From positions 1,798,001-1,862,000 of the forward strand of contig JAVTLE010000014.1 in assembly GCA_033439295.1 (NCBI GenBank): a stretch of DNA of 64,000 nt, written 5' to 3'. A model generated the notes under the pieces. It searched no databases, was not told where the DNA came from, and saw nothing but the letters and a program-made list of their open reading frames with translations. Of this stretch, positions 21,600 through 33,573 are shown piece by piece; within the stretch, counting starts at the first letter, position 1, and every line of letters starts with the position of its first letter. The stretch comes from Deuterostichococcus epilithicus. Its lineage: Eukaryota; Chlorophyta; Trebouxiophyceae; Prasiolales; Stichococcaceae. The translations under genes and the position numbers were made by a program.

Positions 21600-24249
21600 T
21601 CAGCCAGCACGCTGCGGCTTCTGCTGTCCGTTTGGCTGCTGCGGCTGCTGCTGCTCATCCCCATTTTGTCGCCGTGGAGCGACGTCGCCGCTGGGCTTTG
21701 CGGCGCCCTCGCTGCCCCGCGGCTGCTGCGCCTGAGCCAGCAGGTAGGCCATCATCTGCGCCCACTGCGGCGCCTCCTGCAGCGCCTCCTCCTGCACCTG
21801 CGCCGCTCGATTCGGCGTCTCTGCATCCAGAGCCGCCTGCAGGTCCCTGCAAATCACATATCGTGAGACTTAAAAACTACGCCACTATCTTTGATGGTGT
21901 CTCATCGATGTGAGATCATCAGGAGCTACTGGGCGAATGGAGAACCCATGTGGCTTTGTTGGCAGCTTGCCTGAAGGCCATTGGCCGAGGACCGTGCTTG
22001 ACGCTGTCTGGCAGGCCCGATGTTGCGGCCTCCTCGCCCTCCTCGATGCCATTCAGAAGCTCCCTGCAGGAAGCCAGGCCGCGTCTGCACGTTCATTCAG
22101 TTGCGATTGCCGATCGGCTGCGGTGACCAGACTCCCAAATCAACAGGGTGGACATGGTCGCAGACATGAAGCAACAGGCAGCAGGCCACCAGGCGCCAGA
22201 CCAGGACTCACCCCGCTTCCTGCTGCTCGATGAACTCATGCACCGGGATGACAGCCGCCTGGGAGCACAGCTCGAAGAGGTCCGAGCCGCTGTATCCCGC
22301 CGTCTGTCGTGCCAATGCCTGCAGGGCATGTTGGCTCGCTGAGCGCTGCCTTGCCCGTGCGGACTGCGGCCAATGCAGCATCTTCCTGTCATTCCGCCAA
22401 GAATCACATTGCCTGTGCTGGTCCATTTGCTACAAGTTGACATGCATGACGCCAGTGCATCATCCACAAGGCACTGCAGTGCAGTTTGCGACTCCGCTGC
22501 TGCAGCGCTGCCAGCTTGACACATCCGCGGCAAGTTTTGACATATTCTGTGACAGACGCACCTGCAGCGGGCGCTCCCCCGAGGGCAGCGGCCGGTCACT
22601 CCGCAGCTGGTCATCGACGGGGCTCTGATCGTTGTGTCGCTGCAGCGTGACGCGCAGGATGGCCTCCCGCTGCTTGGCGTCCGGCAGCGGCACCTGCATA
22701 GTGGAAATCCGTTGGTTTCTGATCCGCGTGCAGTAGACAGCAGTTGCACAATGCAGGCGCATCCTCTGTACCAACTGTGAGCCACCAACCGTAAGGAATT
22801 GCTTTCCCACTGGCAGGAGGGAATGCAAGTAAGGCGCACCGCAAACTTGAGGTTGAACCTCCGCAGCACCGCCTCATCTAGGTCCGCCATGCGGTTCGTG
22901 GCCCCCAGCACCAGCACATTCGCGCGTCGTTCCGACAGGAACCCGTCCTGAAGTGCAGTCAGGCACATACCAGTCAGCACAGGCAACGCTTGCCGTCTGC
23001 AGTGCCAGCGGCAGTCTGCAACACAGCCCTCTGGCCGCCGCCGTCACCGGCTTGCGCCTTGGAACCGCGTCTCGTGCCCTGCGGCGGCAACGTCTGCCGT
23101 TCGATGTGGGCGCAGGCAGGCCGCTGGGAGTTGTGGTGCACAACACACGAGCGCAGCGGCACACAAGCGGCGGGCAGGGGTGCGGGGCTCACCCACAGCT
23201 GCATGAACTCGGTTTTGAGACTCGTCGTCGCTTCGTGGTCCTGCTCCCGCCGCTTGCCGAGCAGCCCGTCCACCTCGTCGATGAAGATGATTGCCGGCTG
23301 CAGCTTGGCCGCCAGCGAAAAGATGGCTGTGACCAGCTTGTGGGAGTCGCCAAACCACTTGGATTGCACGACGCTGCACGGCAAACAAGCTTTGGCATGA
23401 CGGCGGTGCAGCCCAGGGTTTAGGGTTTGCGCTTCGGCACCGCGCTGCTGTAGCGAGTGGTGTGCACCTTTCCCTGAAACTGACAGCAGAAACCCGTTTT
23501 TTACGAGGGTTGCACGCCTGGCCCGGATGTTGATGAAGATGGCGCCCGACTCCTTGGCCAGGGCCTTTGCCAGCATCGTTTTGCCGGTGCCGGGAGGTCC
23601 ATACAGCAGCACGCCCTTGGGCTGGTGCAGCAGGTGGCTCTGGAACAGGTCCGGCCGCCGTAGCGGTAGAATAATGTTGTCCACCTGCAGTAGAAGCCCC
23701 AGAAGCAATCAGAGGCCTCTGGGGGTTGCTGCCATGCCTGCCTGCCGTCCAGCATGCAACGTGCGCTCAGGAAGGCAGGCAATAGTAACTATATTGCACG
23801 GCACATCACGCGCACCAGCGACTTGACGATGTTCTCAAGGCCGCCGACATCCTCGAGCCTGACGTCAATCATATCGGGGTTGACGACCTCCGAGGCGATG
23901 GCCTGCAGCACAGCAGCCCATGATCAAGTCAAGCATGCTTCGAGCCGTCGCTCGCAAGCAGGCCTCATGAGAACGCGCAGTGCCAGGCAAGGCCCAAGCA
24001 TGACAGTGGGCCGAAGCGGGTCAAAGCAAGAGCACTGTGATGTGCTTTGGGCGCACGGTTTATGCAGCTGGAACCGCAGCAGCTCACCGCCTCAAGCCCC
24101 TGCAGTTTGAGCAGCGGCCGGCCCAGCTGCTCCTCCAGCTCCTTTTGCCGCTTTTTGGCGGACTCCAGTTGTCCTCGGTTGGGGTCCATCTGCCTGATGG
24201 CCCACTTCATGAGGTAGATCGAGGAGACCAGGCTGGCAGTCATGTACAT
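21600..24249 (-). CDS. Msp1/ATAD1-type AAA ATPase, paralogue B
   Basis: Second member of the tandem pair, same family role as its neighbour downstream. The chosen start is the ATG at 24249 ([20 protein letters not shown]), giving an immediate N-terminal membrane helix; upstream frame is open but lacks support. Then [20 protein letters not shown] (linker coil), LPLRRPDLF, Walker A GPPGTGKT near 23580-23610, [15 protein letters not shown], Walker [15 protein letters not shown] near 23265-23290, [34 protein letters not shown] at about 22850-22910, [15 protein letters not shown] at about 22260-22300, and a final exon at 21857-21600 with a Gln-rich tail ending QQKPQRAG before the stop. It differs from A in its tail, and its LGATNR segment is not interrupted by an intron. 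Catalytic motifs are intact. Confidence 0.9.
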
Positions 24250-24942
24250 GATCTGTGCGTGAATGGACCCAATCGTCAGTCGTCGGCCATATGGGCTTTG
24301 AAACAGGCGGCCGTCAGCAGATGCCGTCAGCAGTTGTGCGGTATTTGCATGAATCTCGCCGGCAACTTGCTTCAAGCTGGCCCACCTCGCCCCAATTGAG
24401 GGTGCGCCCTCCCATTCCAACTCTTCCCATCCTGCCGAGCTGATCGTTTGTGTTTCAGATCCAGGTGCCCTTGATGTTCTAATCCGCGCCACTTTTGGCG
24501 AGACAGCAAGCGCCGAGCCCTGGCGATGGAAATCTCACGAAAAATGAAGTAGCTGTAGCACCATGTCGAGGACACGAGATTGTGTCGATACGCTCGAAGC
24601 TGCACGAATACTAAGCGGGTGTCGTGTGGTGAGACAAACCCAAGCCCTTTCGAGTCGTGCGACGCCGGGACTGTATTATGACACTCAAAGTGTTCAGTAA
24701 TCGTGCTTGTGATGGACTATAATGAGTGCAGCGTTGAAGGAGCTTCGCCGTGCCGTGCCACTTGGCATCACGTAACCGCTGCCAGTTCCGGAATTGCGGC
24801 AGCTCCAGGCAGCACACTTCACTGTTGTGCGTCCAACGACTTTCAAGAGGCGTAGTACTTTCTCGACCAAATCAAGAATTGTGTCGCGCCGCTGCGTGTA
24901 TTAACGAATCGCATCACACTGGTGGCCTTGGCTGCGCTTCGC
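24250..24942. other. Divergent promoter region between AAA ATPase B and HisHF
   Basis: About 690 bases between two divergent coding starts. No recognisable gene. It should hold both promoters; I see no motif I can name with confidence. Confidence 0.45.
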
Positions 24943-27900
24943 ATGGCCCCTCACCTCGGAGTCAACCGCCAGCAGCCCGCCTCACTCAGTCAGAGCACCA
25001 GCAAGTCGCATTCAAGACGGCGGCAGCGCGCCGCCTCGCCTATTCAGGCGGCTGCGGACCACAAGGTATATCTGCTAGACTACGGCGCCGGCAATGTGCG
25101 CAGCGTCCGCAATGCCTGCAAGAAGCTGGGCTATGACCTGCACGAGGTGAGAGACGCGTTCATACAAACTGTTTGGGCAGGGGCTTCAGCACGTTGTAGG
25201 CTACTCATGCATGCTGGCGGTGCTGCAATGCCATTGCCTGCCGTGGCTGCCGTCGCTGTTGCCAATGGGCATTCGCAGACTGCCTGGTAGGACGTCGAGG
25301 GCAGGATACGCAACGCATGCGTGCAGTGAGACAGATAATGGGCGTGACCGCAGTGAGTCACCTGTGTTGAATAGGTGACCTCGCCGCTGGATCTTGCTAA
25401 AGCGGAGCGGATCATCTTCCCAGGAGTCGGCGCCTGCGGCCAGGCGCTCGCAGCACTGCAGAAGAAGGTACTGCAGCGTGTGCTGCCGATGCAGCACTCG
25501 TGTGCAAGATGGTCGGCCCTCATCGACCCATTTACCCGTCCACTGACGTGGCACGATGATGCACAACCACCGTGCATGATTGTGCATCATGTCCCCGGCT
25601 CCTCTCCGCCACATGATTGAGTTATCAGCTGCAACTCGCTGTACCAGGGCTATGTCGAGGCGCTGCGGGAGTACCTGCTGGCGGGGCGGCCGTACCTGGG
25701 CATCTGCCTGGGGCTGCAGCTGCTGTTTGAGGGCAGCGATGAGAACGGCGGCATGGAGGGCCTCGGCATCGTGCCCGGCCGCGTGACCAAGTTCGATTAC
25801 GCTGCCGGTGCGCCGGTGCCGCAGATCGGCTGGAACACGCTCAACCAGAGGTGAGCAGTCGCAACACACTGCCTTCGAGGGGCTGCGTCAGTGGTGGTGC
25901 TGTTCCATTGCGGTCAGGCTGAAACCAAGAATCGGACTGCGGTCGATGAGCCGCCAGAACGAACCTGTAACCATCCAATGGCGACCCAATAGCACTTCAG
26001 ACACTGCTCAAGACCTGCGTGGCATACTCGGCATACTCGGCCGCAAGGCAACCCGCCAGTGCCTGCCCGCCCGCAGGCGGCCATCGCAGCTGCTGCGCGG
26101 CATCGATGACCGGCGGGTGTACTTTGTAAACTCCTTCCGTGCGACGCCGAGCGCGGAGAATGAAGACTGGACGCTGGCCACGAGCACCTACGGCGGCGAG
26201 TTCGTCTCGGTCGTGGGCAAGGGCGAGGTGTACGCGACGCAGTTCCACCCAGAAAAGTCCGGCGGCGCCGGCCTCGACATCCTGCGCAACTTCCTCGGCC
26301 CGCGCAGTGCGCCGGCCGACCAGCCTCCAGCGCAGCAGTCGAGTGAGTGAGCTGAAAGAGTCTCTCTGCACAGTGGACAAGCCTGCACGAGGCATTGACC
26401 TGTCACTGCTGCAGGGCCTAGCCCGCCTCGTGCGAATTGCACATGAGCATGCTGCGGCTTCCTCGACAACCATGCGCCCGAACTGCGAACAAGGCCTGGC
26501 TCGACCTTGGTGCTGCTCAGGTCTGTCGGCGAGAATGAAAAAAACTTCCTGAATGCTCGTGTCTTCTGTGCCGACGCCAGATGGCCACTCTGCCAGGCTA
26601 GCCAAGCGGGTGGTGGTTGCGCTGGACGTGCGCAGCAATGACTCTGGCGACCTGGTCGTCACAAAGGGTGCGCAGCCCTCCGCATGCCTGTCCCCACACC
26701 TGCCACGTGTGGCTTCCTGACTAGGAATGGCCTCCATTTGAAGCGGCATGCTGCTGCTATGGTTGGATCCGTGACGTTTGCAGTAGTCCACTCTCCTCTG
26801 TTTCAAGATTGGCGCAGGGCGACCTCTCCCAGGCTCACCGCCTTGTCCTGGCATGCAGGCGACCAGTATGACGTGCGGGAGGGCGGCAGCAGCTCGGGCG
26901 GCGATGTGTGCATAACATGAAAGCTCACGGCGCTTCCCTTGCCTGCAGGGGACCAGTATGATGTGAGGGAAGGCGGCACCAGCTCGGGCGGCGATGTGCG
27001 AAACTTGGGCAAGCCGGTGCTGCTAGCAGAGCGCTACTTCCGGGAGGGTGCTGACGAAGTCAGCTTCCTCAACATCACCGGCTTCCGCGACTTCCCACTG
27101 CAGGACCTGCCGATGCTGCAGGTGCGCGGGAATGAACATTGCATTGCAGGTTGGTTGCGAGGGGCTGCAGGCTGCATCTCAGCTGGAACTCGCCCACTGC
27201 CCTCGCAGCAAAGCTGCAAAGTCGTCGTCGACAGGACCTCAGGCCTGCAACACCAAGAAGCTGAATCGTCGTTCCCATCGTTGTCAATGTCCTCGCGGTG
27301 CAACTCCTGCGCATCACCGCCGGCACATGTCGCCTTGCAATGAACGGTCGCGCTGCCGCGTCGGCAGGTGCTGGAGAAGGCGTCGGAGGGCATCTTCGTG
27401 CCGCTGACGGTGGGTGGCGGCATCCGTTCCTTCACAGACTCCAACGGCACCGCGTACAGCGCCCTGGAGGTCGCCTCCGAGTACTTCAGGCGAGGCCGCC
27501 TTCTGCTTTGCCTTGATGATCACCGCTGCTCCAATACTGCCGCCAGTGTGCTGATCCAGGCCCCGCGGCAGCATCCGTGGGTGAGCTGCCGGCCCCAGAC
27601 CCAGTGGCACACGCGCTAACACGCGGCAACCACCACCGCGCATTCCTGTGCCCAAATGTGGCCGGCTGCCCGCTTGCCACGCTGCCGCTGTCTCCACGTC
27701 AAATTATCTGGCCGTTTACATTATAAATTCATATCGCTTTCCAACTATGACTTTTTTCTATATTGGAGCAGTATTCCCACAATCTGTAATCGGAACTGTG
27801 AACTGCAAAACTGTTCCCCGTAGGTCGGGCGCTGACAAGGTGTCGATCGGCAGCGATGCGGTGGACGTGGTGCAGGAGATGCTGCGGAGCGGCGCTAAGA

Positions 27901-28779
27901 CAGGCGCCAGCAGCATCGAGCAGATCTCGTGGCACTACGGCGCCCAGGCCGTTGTGGTGTCTATCGACCCGCGCCGCGTGTATGTCGCCGAGCCCAGCGC
28001 CACCAGCCACCAGTGCGTGAAGACCAGCATCCCGGGTAAGATGAGCCTGCTGTCTGGCAGAGGCTTGCCGGCTCTCTTGTGTGGAAACCTTGCAGTGCAA
28101 GCTAAAAGGTTGCTGCGCCTGTCTGGTTCCTACCGTCCAAGCGGGGTGGTTTAGTTGCAACACCAACTTGGAGGTGGTGTCCTGACAGACACCTCAGCGC
28201 GCACGCACCTTGTCACAGGACCGGAGGGGGAGCAGTACTGCTGGTGGCAGTGCACGGTGAAGGGCGGGCGCGAGGGCCGCGACATCGACGCCATCACGCT
28301 GGCGCAGGGTGTGGAGGCCCTCGGCGCCGGCGAGATCATGCTCAACTGCATTGATCGCGACGGCACCAACTCGGTGCGCGCCGTGCGCGACGGCCTGCTG
28401 TGTGGCTGATCATGCAGGGGAATGAAGCGAGCCAGGTCAAACAGCCACTAGTGCGCCGCCGCATCAAGGAATCACTTGCCTCAACTGGAGTGCAGATTCA
28501 AGATGCAGAACTGGCAAGTACGGGATGTGAGTCACTGATCACGCGCCGACGACTGTGCAGGGCTACGACGTGGAGCTGGTCAAGGCGGTGTCGGACGCCG
28601 TCACAATTCCCGTGATCGCCAGCAGCGGCGCCGGCTGTCCAGAGCACTTCACGGAGGTGCTGACGGCGACCAACGCCTCGGCAGCGCTCGCGGCGGGCAT
28701 CTTTCACCGCGGCGAGGTCGACATCTCGGCGGTGAAGGAGCACATGCATCAGAACGGCGTGCCGACTCGGCTGCGGTGA
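24943..28779 (+). CDS. HISN4: Bifunctional imidazole glycerol phosphate synthase HisHF, plastid-type
   Basis: Fused glutamine amidotransferase (HisH) and cyclase (HisF): converts PRFAR plus glutamine into imidazole glycerol phosphate and AICAR, linking histidine and purine synthesis. Exons 24943-25146, 25375-25467, 25648-25850, 26077-26342, 26581-26667, 26949-27121, 27368-27489, 27824-28035, 28219-28373, 28561-28779; 577 residues, close to plant HF. Residues 1-40 are Ser/Arg/Ala-rich, fitting a transit peptide. His[21 protein letters not shown], catalytic Cys in [11 protein letters not shown], and QFHPEKSG with the triad His and Glu. His[79 protein letters not shown]. The intron at 27490-27823 starts with GC. 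A partial copy of exon 6 lies upstream at about 26853-26910. Confidence 0.97.
26853..26910 (+). repeat. Relic partial duplicate of HisHF exon 6
   Basis: Matches the acceptor and first 15-16 codons of exon 6 (26943-27000) with about six or seven differences in 55 bases; both read [10 protein letters not shown] then S/T-SSGGD. The copy lacks the rest of the exon. If spliced in before the true exon 6 it would change the frame and give an early stop, so it must normally be skipped. Confidence 0.85.
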
Positions 28780-29051
28780 CGCAGCGGCTGATGCGGCTAC
28801 GTTGGTGTGGCGGCGGCTGTGGTCAATCTTGCAGTGGCTATAAAAAAAATTGAAGGCCTTGGAAGAACCGTCAAGTCTGCCAGTCTACAAACATATGTCG
28901 GAGAGACTGCTGTTGTCAGGGCTGTGCAGCACGCACCTTCGACCTTCCCGGCAGATATTTTGTCATCAGATCTCGATCAACTTCGCACCTCCTCTTGCGC
29001 TCGCATAACTAGGACACACATGTACGCCGTCGTGCAACATGCGCGGCACAC

Positions 29052-32000
29052 ATGACAAGCAGCTCTGATCGGGGTCGCGGAGCTCACAGACCGCGCAAGC
29101 CAAAGCTCTCCTCGACAGCGTCAGATAATGGACCCCGTTCCGGAACGCCTCAGCAGCCGCCGTACCGAACCACTGCAAGTGCAAACACATCTCAAAGCTG
29201 TCGCCCGCCCATAGCGTCGGGTGTCGCGCGAGTCGCAGTCCCCTCAGCAGCAGAGCCCTTGGCCGGTGCGCAGCGGTCTTGTGAGTCTTGGCAGACCGAC
29301 AGACCCGTAGCCAGCAGGTCGCAGCACCAGACATGGATCCCTCTCGAACGTCTGCATGCATCGGCCGGTGGCGCAGGGCTGACGAAACTAACCCAACAGT
29401 CAGTCCCTAACAGCGCTGCAACCGGCAATGCCGGTGCTCTCAGCCTGCAACATGCTGATAACCGGAGCAGACGGCAGGGCGAAGACAGAAGCTCCTCCGT
29501 TAACTCGGCAGTCCGTCACAGCAACGAATCAGCAGCAACGCAGTCCTACAGCAGCGCGATTGCCACCAGCACTGCACCAGCGGCATCGTGTGCCACGGCA
29601 GCCTCCAAGGCTGCCGTGGCACTTGCCATGCGGCCCCAGGCGGACGAGGTGGCACGCCGGACAGCATGTGCAGACGGGGATCAGCAGCAGCTGCAGCCGC
29701 GCCGTCGCGAGCGGCGGCACGGGCCGCAGCAGCGGCACCCGCACTTCCTGATGGTGTGGCGGCCGGTGCACCGCCCAACTGATGTGCCTGGCGCAGTAGG
29801 CAGCGGCTCCGCGCTGCCGGCTGCAACCGCCACCGGGGAGAGCACCTCGACTGCATCAGGCAGCGGTGCCGCTGACGCAGCTGTGGTGGCGGAGGCGGAG
29901 GAGGAGGTCCGGGGCAGCAGGTGGGAGCGGCTTCCAGACGGCCTCTGGAACGACATCCTCGCGCTGCTGAGCGTGCCGGCGCTGCGCATCTTTCGTCTGG
30001 TGCGCTCCTCAATGCGCTGCTCTGAGGCAGGTTCCCTAGTATGCGGGCGCGGTTTCACAGGCCACACAACATGCGATTGACGTACACTGTGCGATCATGC
30101 AGTTTCGGTCTTTACCACTCGCTTACGTTCGTCCATTCCACATCTCCACATCAGCTCGCCAAAACGCTGGAGCCCCGCGCCAACGCTGCAGGTGTGCCAG
30201 CGGTGGCGCGAGGTGGCTTGGGCAAACCTGAGGCATCTGCGGCCGCTGAAACCCAAGCTGCACGTTTTCCCAGACGTGCTGCCAGCCCTCACCTCCTTGG
30301 ACCTCTCAGGTGCACTGCCTCCCTGTGTGCGACTGCGTCACCTGTCAGGCACAGCGTCAAGTGCAGCAGTCTGAATGCTGCCGAGACAAGGCCGCTCGGT
30401 CATGGTGTAGCATCATATCAGTCGCACCAGGCACGCAGTCGTGGAAACCTGTCCATCGTCGGACCAGGTTCCATTAGCTCATGCAAAACTGCTACAGGGT
30501 GCCGCAGCGTGCGAAACCGGAATCTTGCGGCGCTGCCGCGAGGGAGCCTGCGGCTGCGGCGGCTGCTGGTGGGCAACCCCCGCCGCGCCGCCGGCGTCCG
30601 CCCCTGCATCACCAACGAGGTTCATGCCTTTCAGCTGCCTTGAATCGTAGCTACCCCTACCGGCATTATTCTCGCAGCGTCGAGGCCAGCTGCACACTGC
30701 CTGGTGTCCACCTGCCGCAGATGCGCATCCCCGCACTGTGTCCCTGCACATGGATTCGCCAACCAACGAGGGAGGGTGTGCCCGCCTGTGAGAGGTTCCA
30801 GCTCTGCTGACAGGCGCTGGCGAGCATCGGGCAGCTGACGGCGCTGACGGAGCTGAAGGTCGCCTCGTGCAACAAGCTGACCGCGAATGGCACGCCGCAT
30901 CTGGCCGGCCTCACGCGCCTGCAGGTGGCACCGCCTTTGCTCGGTGTCCTATACCCATTTGTCTTCCAGCCGTCTTTACACAGAACCATGAGGGCCGACG
31001 TACTGCGTCATCACGCTGGCAGCACGGTGTCCTGTTTGCCACCCTGCAGCAGGCCTGCACCCTCGTGCCTCCCGCTGCGGCCGCGCAGGCGTGCCGGGCT
31101 GCGCCGCTCGGCTGCGGCATCGATCTCAGTACTGATCCCTAGGCATGCGAGCACCGACTTCGTGGATCTGAATTGCCGTCTGATCGATGTAGGTGCTGGC
31201 GCTCGAGGCGTGTGTTCGCGTCGGCGACCGGGCGCTGGTGTGCCTGCTGCCGCGCCTGCCTCTCCTGACCTGCCTCAGCGTCCGCGACTGCTGTCGGGTG
31301 CGCCCCCTGGCAGCGCCCTCGGCGACTGCCGAGCTCGATCCGGTTGCTCAGCACTGCATGGGCCTTGTGCCCTGCATGAGGTTTCTGCGCTCTGTCGACG
31401 CTGCAGCTGCCTGTCGTCCTCACTCTCAGCAACGCCGCAACAGCGGGAGAAGGAGGTGGTGACTCTCAACGAGGTTCTGGGCTGCTGTGGAATGCAGGTG
31501 TCGGACGAGCTACTTGTTATGCTATTTCCGGAAGGCGGCCGCGGCTGCTGCGGTCGCCTCACGGCGCTGCACCTCGGAGGCACCCGGATCAGCGGGGAGG
31601 CGCCGCTGGGCCGCATGACAGCCCTGTCCGCCCTCACATTCCGTGGGGAGGCGCTGGGTGATGAGGCGCTGCAAGTGAGCTCAGCTGATGTGACACACGT
31701 GTCCCGAGGCGCAGTCAAGGAGGAACGGGTGCCTTTTGTGCCGCTGCACTTGCGCGGCCACTGCCAGTTGATTGTTCCTTGTGAGGAGCTCGAGCTGAGG
31801 CCAGCATGGTCGGCGAAGTGTCTGGACTGAAGCGGTATACGTGACGCCCCACACTCACTACCCCTCGCATCGACAAGCCCATTGCGCTGGCTTGCTAGGT
31901 GGCTAAGAGCTGTCCGCCACACACTGCCTGACGCCGCCGCCGCTGCCACCGTGCGCAGGCGCTGGCGCAGCTGCGGCAGCTGCGCCACGTGGGTGTGAGC

Positions 32001-33242
32001 GGCTGCCGAGGGCTGCCGCCCGCCGCGCCTGCCTGCCTGGCCGCGGCCCTGCCGGCGCTGACGCGCTTGGACCTGGACGACCTCGGCCTTGGCGACGAGC
32101 AGCTGGGCGCCATCACCGAGGTGCGCTCCCCCCTTCATGAAGTTTCAGTGCTGTTCGTGGCGCAAGGTCCCGCCGCCTGTCTGCCGCGTATCGGGGCACA
32201 TCGTCAGCAAGCATGTGTGCACGGCGCTCCGAATCCTGCACAGTTCGCCCGGAGCGTCGGACAATGCATGCCGCATGGCTTCGAGGTCACATCGGTCTGT
32301 TGCGCTGCACCAACGGACGCATCAACCTGAGCGGCTGTGTCGCTGCAGAGGGCTGGCCGCCTGCAGCACCTGCACCTGCGGGGCAACCCGGTGACGACGG
32401 CGGGCATTGGGCACCTGGCGCGGCTGCCGGCGCTCGCCTCGCTGGAGATTGACGCCGGTGCCGGGCTGCCGTCGGCGCAGCTCACCGCGCTGTCGGCGCT
32501 GCGGGGCCTGACGCACCTCCAGGCACGTGCATGTGCGAAGCGCCATCGGCACGTTGGGCCACTTCCCTGCCCATGGCACACCCCTACCTTCGCGTGCTTG
32601 CAAGTCTCCTGTGCGCTCGTGTGTCGCAGAACCTGTCAGCCTCGAAAAACTCGAGTCCCAAATGATCAGCACGCCGCATCTGAGTGCCAGGTGACCAGCA
32701 CGCCGCGTCTGACATGCAGGTTCGGGGCCTTGGGCTCGCGGCGGCGCCGCTGAGTGCGCTGCAGCGGCTGCCGTGCCTGGCGGTCCTGGACATCGGGCTT
32801 GGCTCTGGCGGCACGGCGGCGGCGCATGGGGTGGCGGGCGCCGCTGGGGCGCCCACCGCTGCCGCCGCCGTGTCAGCGCTCGCGGGTCTGCGCGCCCTGC
32901 GGCGCCTGGACGCTTCACACCTCGACCTGACCCTGCAACAGGCAAGACCCAGCACTGCCGTGGCCGTGACATGCCTCCATTCAATTTTACGAGTGTGCCA
33001 ATTGCTAGTCTCTGGGCAGCTGGGGACAGCTGCGTGTGGCAGAGCTGGCTCATGGCGCGCCAAATGGCATGTGCTTGTGCTGATGTGATCGCGGGCTGCC
33101 TTGCCTGCAGGTTGAGGACCTGCTGACTGGCCTGCCGACCCTAGAAACCTTGTGCATCCATGGCGCATCTTTGGGTCTGCCGCCAGACGCGGCCAGCGGC
33201 TTCTGCGAGCGCTTTCCGAGCGTCCACATTCTGGGGACTTAA
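29052..33242 (+). CDS. F-box protein with C-terminal leucine-rich repeats
   Basis: Candidate substrate receptor of an SCF ubiquitin ligase. Exon 1 (29052-29999, 316 codons) opens with a long low-complexity Ser/Ala/Arg-rich region and ends with the F-box start, RWERLPDGLWNDILALLSVP, then ALRIFRL; the next exon at 30192 continues VCQRWREVAWANLRHL, completing the F-box. Downstream exons carry LRRs of the amn1/SKP2-like type: LTALTELKVASCNKL near 30840, LPLLTCLSVRDC near 31250, LTALHLGGTRISG near 31560, LPALTRLDLDDLGLGDEQL near 32050, LQHLHLRGNPVTTAGIGHL near 32350, LRALRRLDASHLDL near 32900. The last exon (about 33113-33242) ends PSVHILGT before TAA. I did not fix every internal exon. Target unknown. 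Confidence 0.8.
32662..32719 (+). repeat. Imperfect 29-bp tandem duplication beside a 3' splice site
   Basis: Copies at 32662-32690 and 32691-32719, about six or seven differences, each ending in CAG (TGCCAG and ATGCAG). The second CAG is the acceptor used for the exon starting at 32720; the first could be an alternative acceptor. Confidence 0.7.
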
Positions 33243-33573
33243 GGTCGACAAATCTCAGCCACGACTCCGTCTGTGGTTGAGTCAGAGACTCTGCGGGATC
33301 TGATAGCTGGTGGATGTCATGTTCGAATTGCGTGTAGAACATGCTGGGCCTGGTTGTGCCTACCAGGCAATTGATCGGAGGCGTGCTCTATGTTCGGTGA
33401 GTTGCTATGTCAGTTCGAACACACGAGCTTCTGTGGGCGAAAACTGAACCTCCAAGTGCTTTTGGATGTCCAGGATATGACTCTTGCTGCTTTCCCTAGG
33501 TATTCGCGCAGGCGTTGTCTTGCTGTACAAAATCTTTGATGCTGTACCAATCAGGGTGTAAATCATGAACAGG

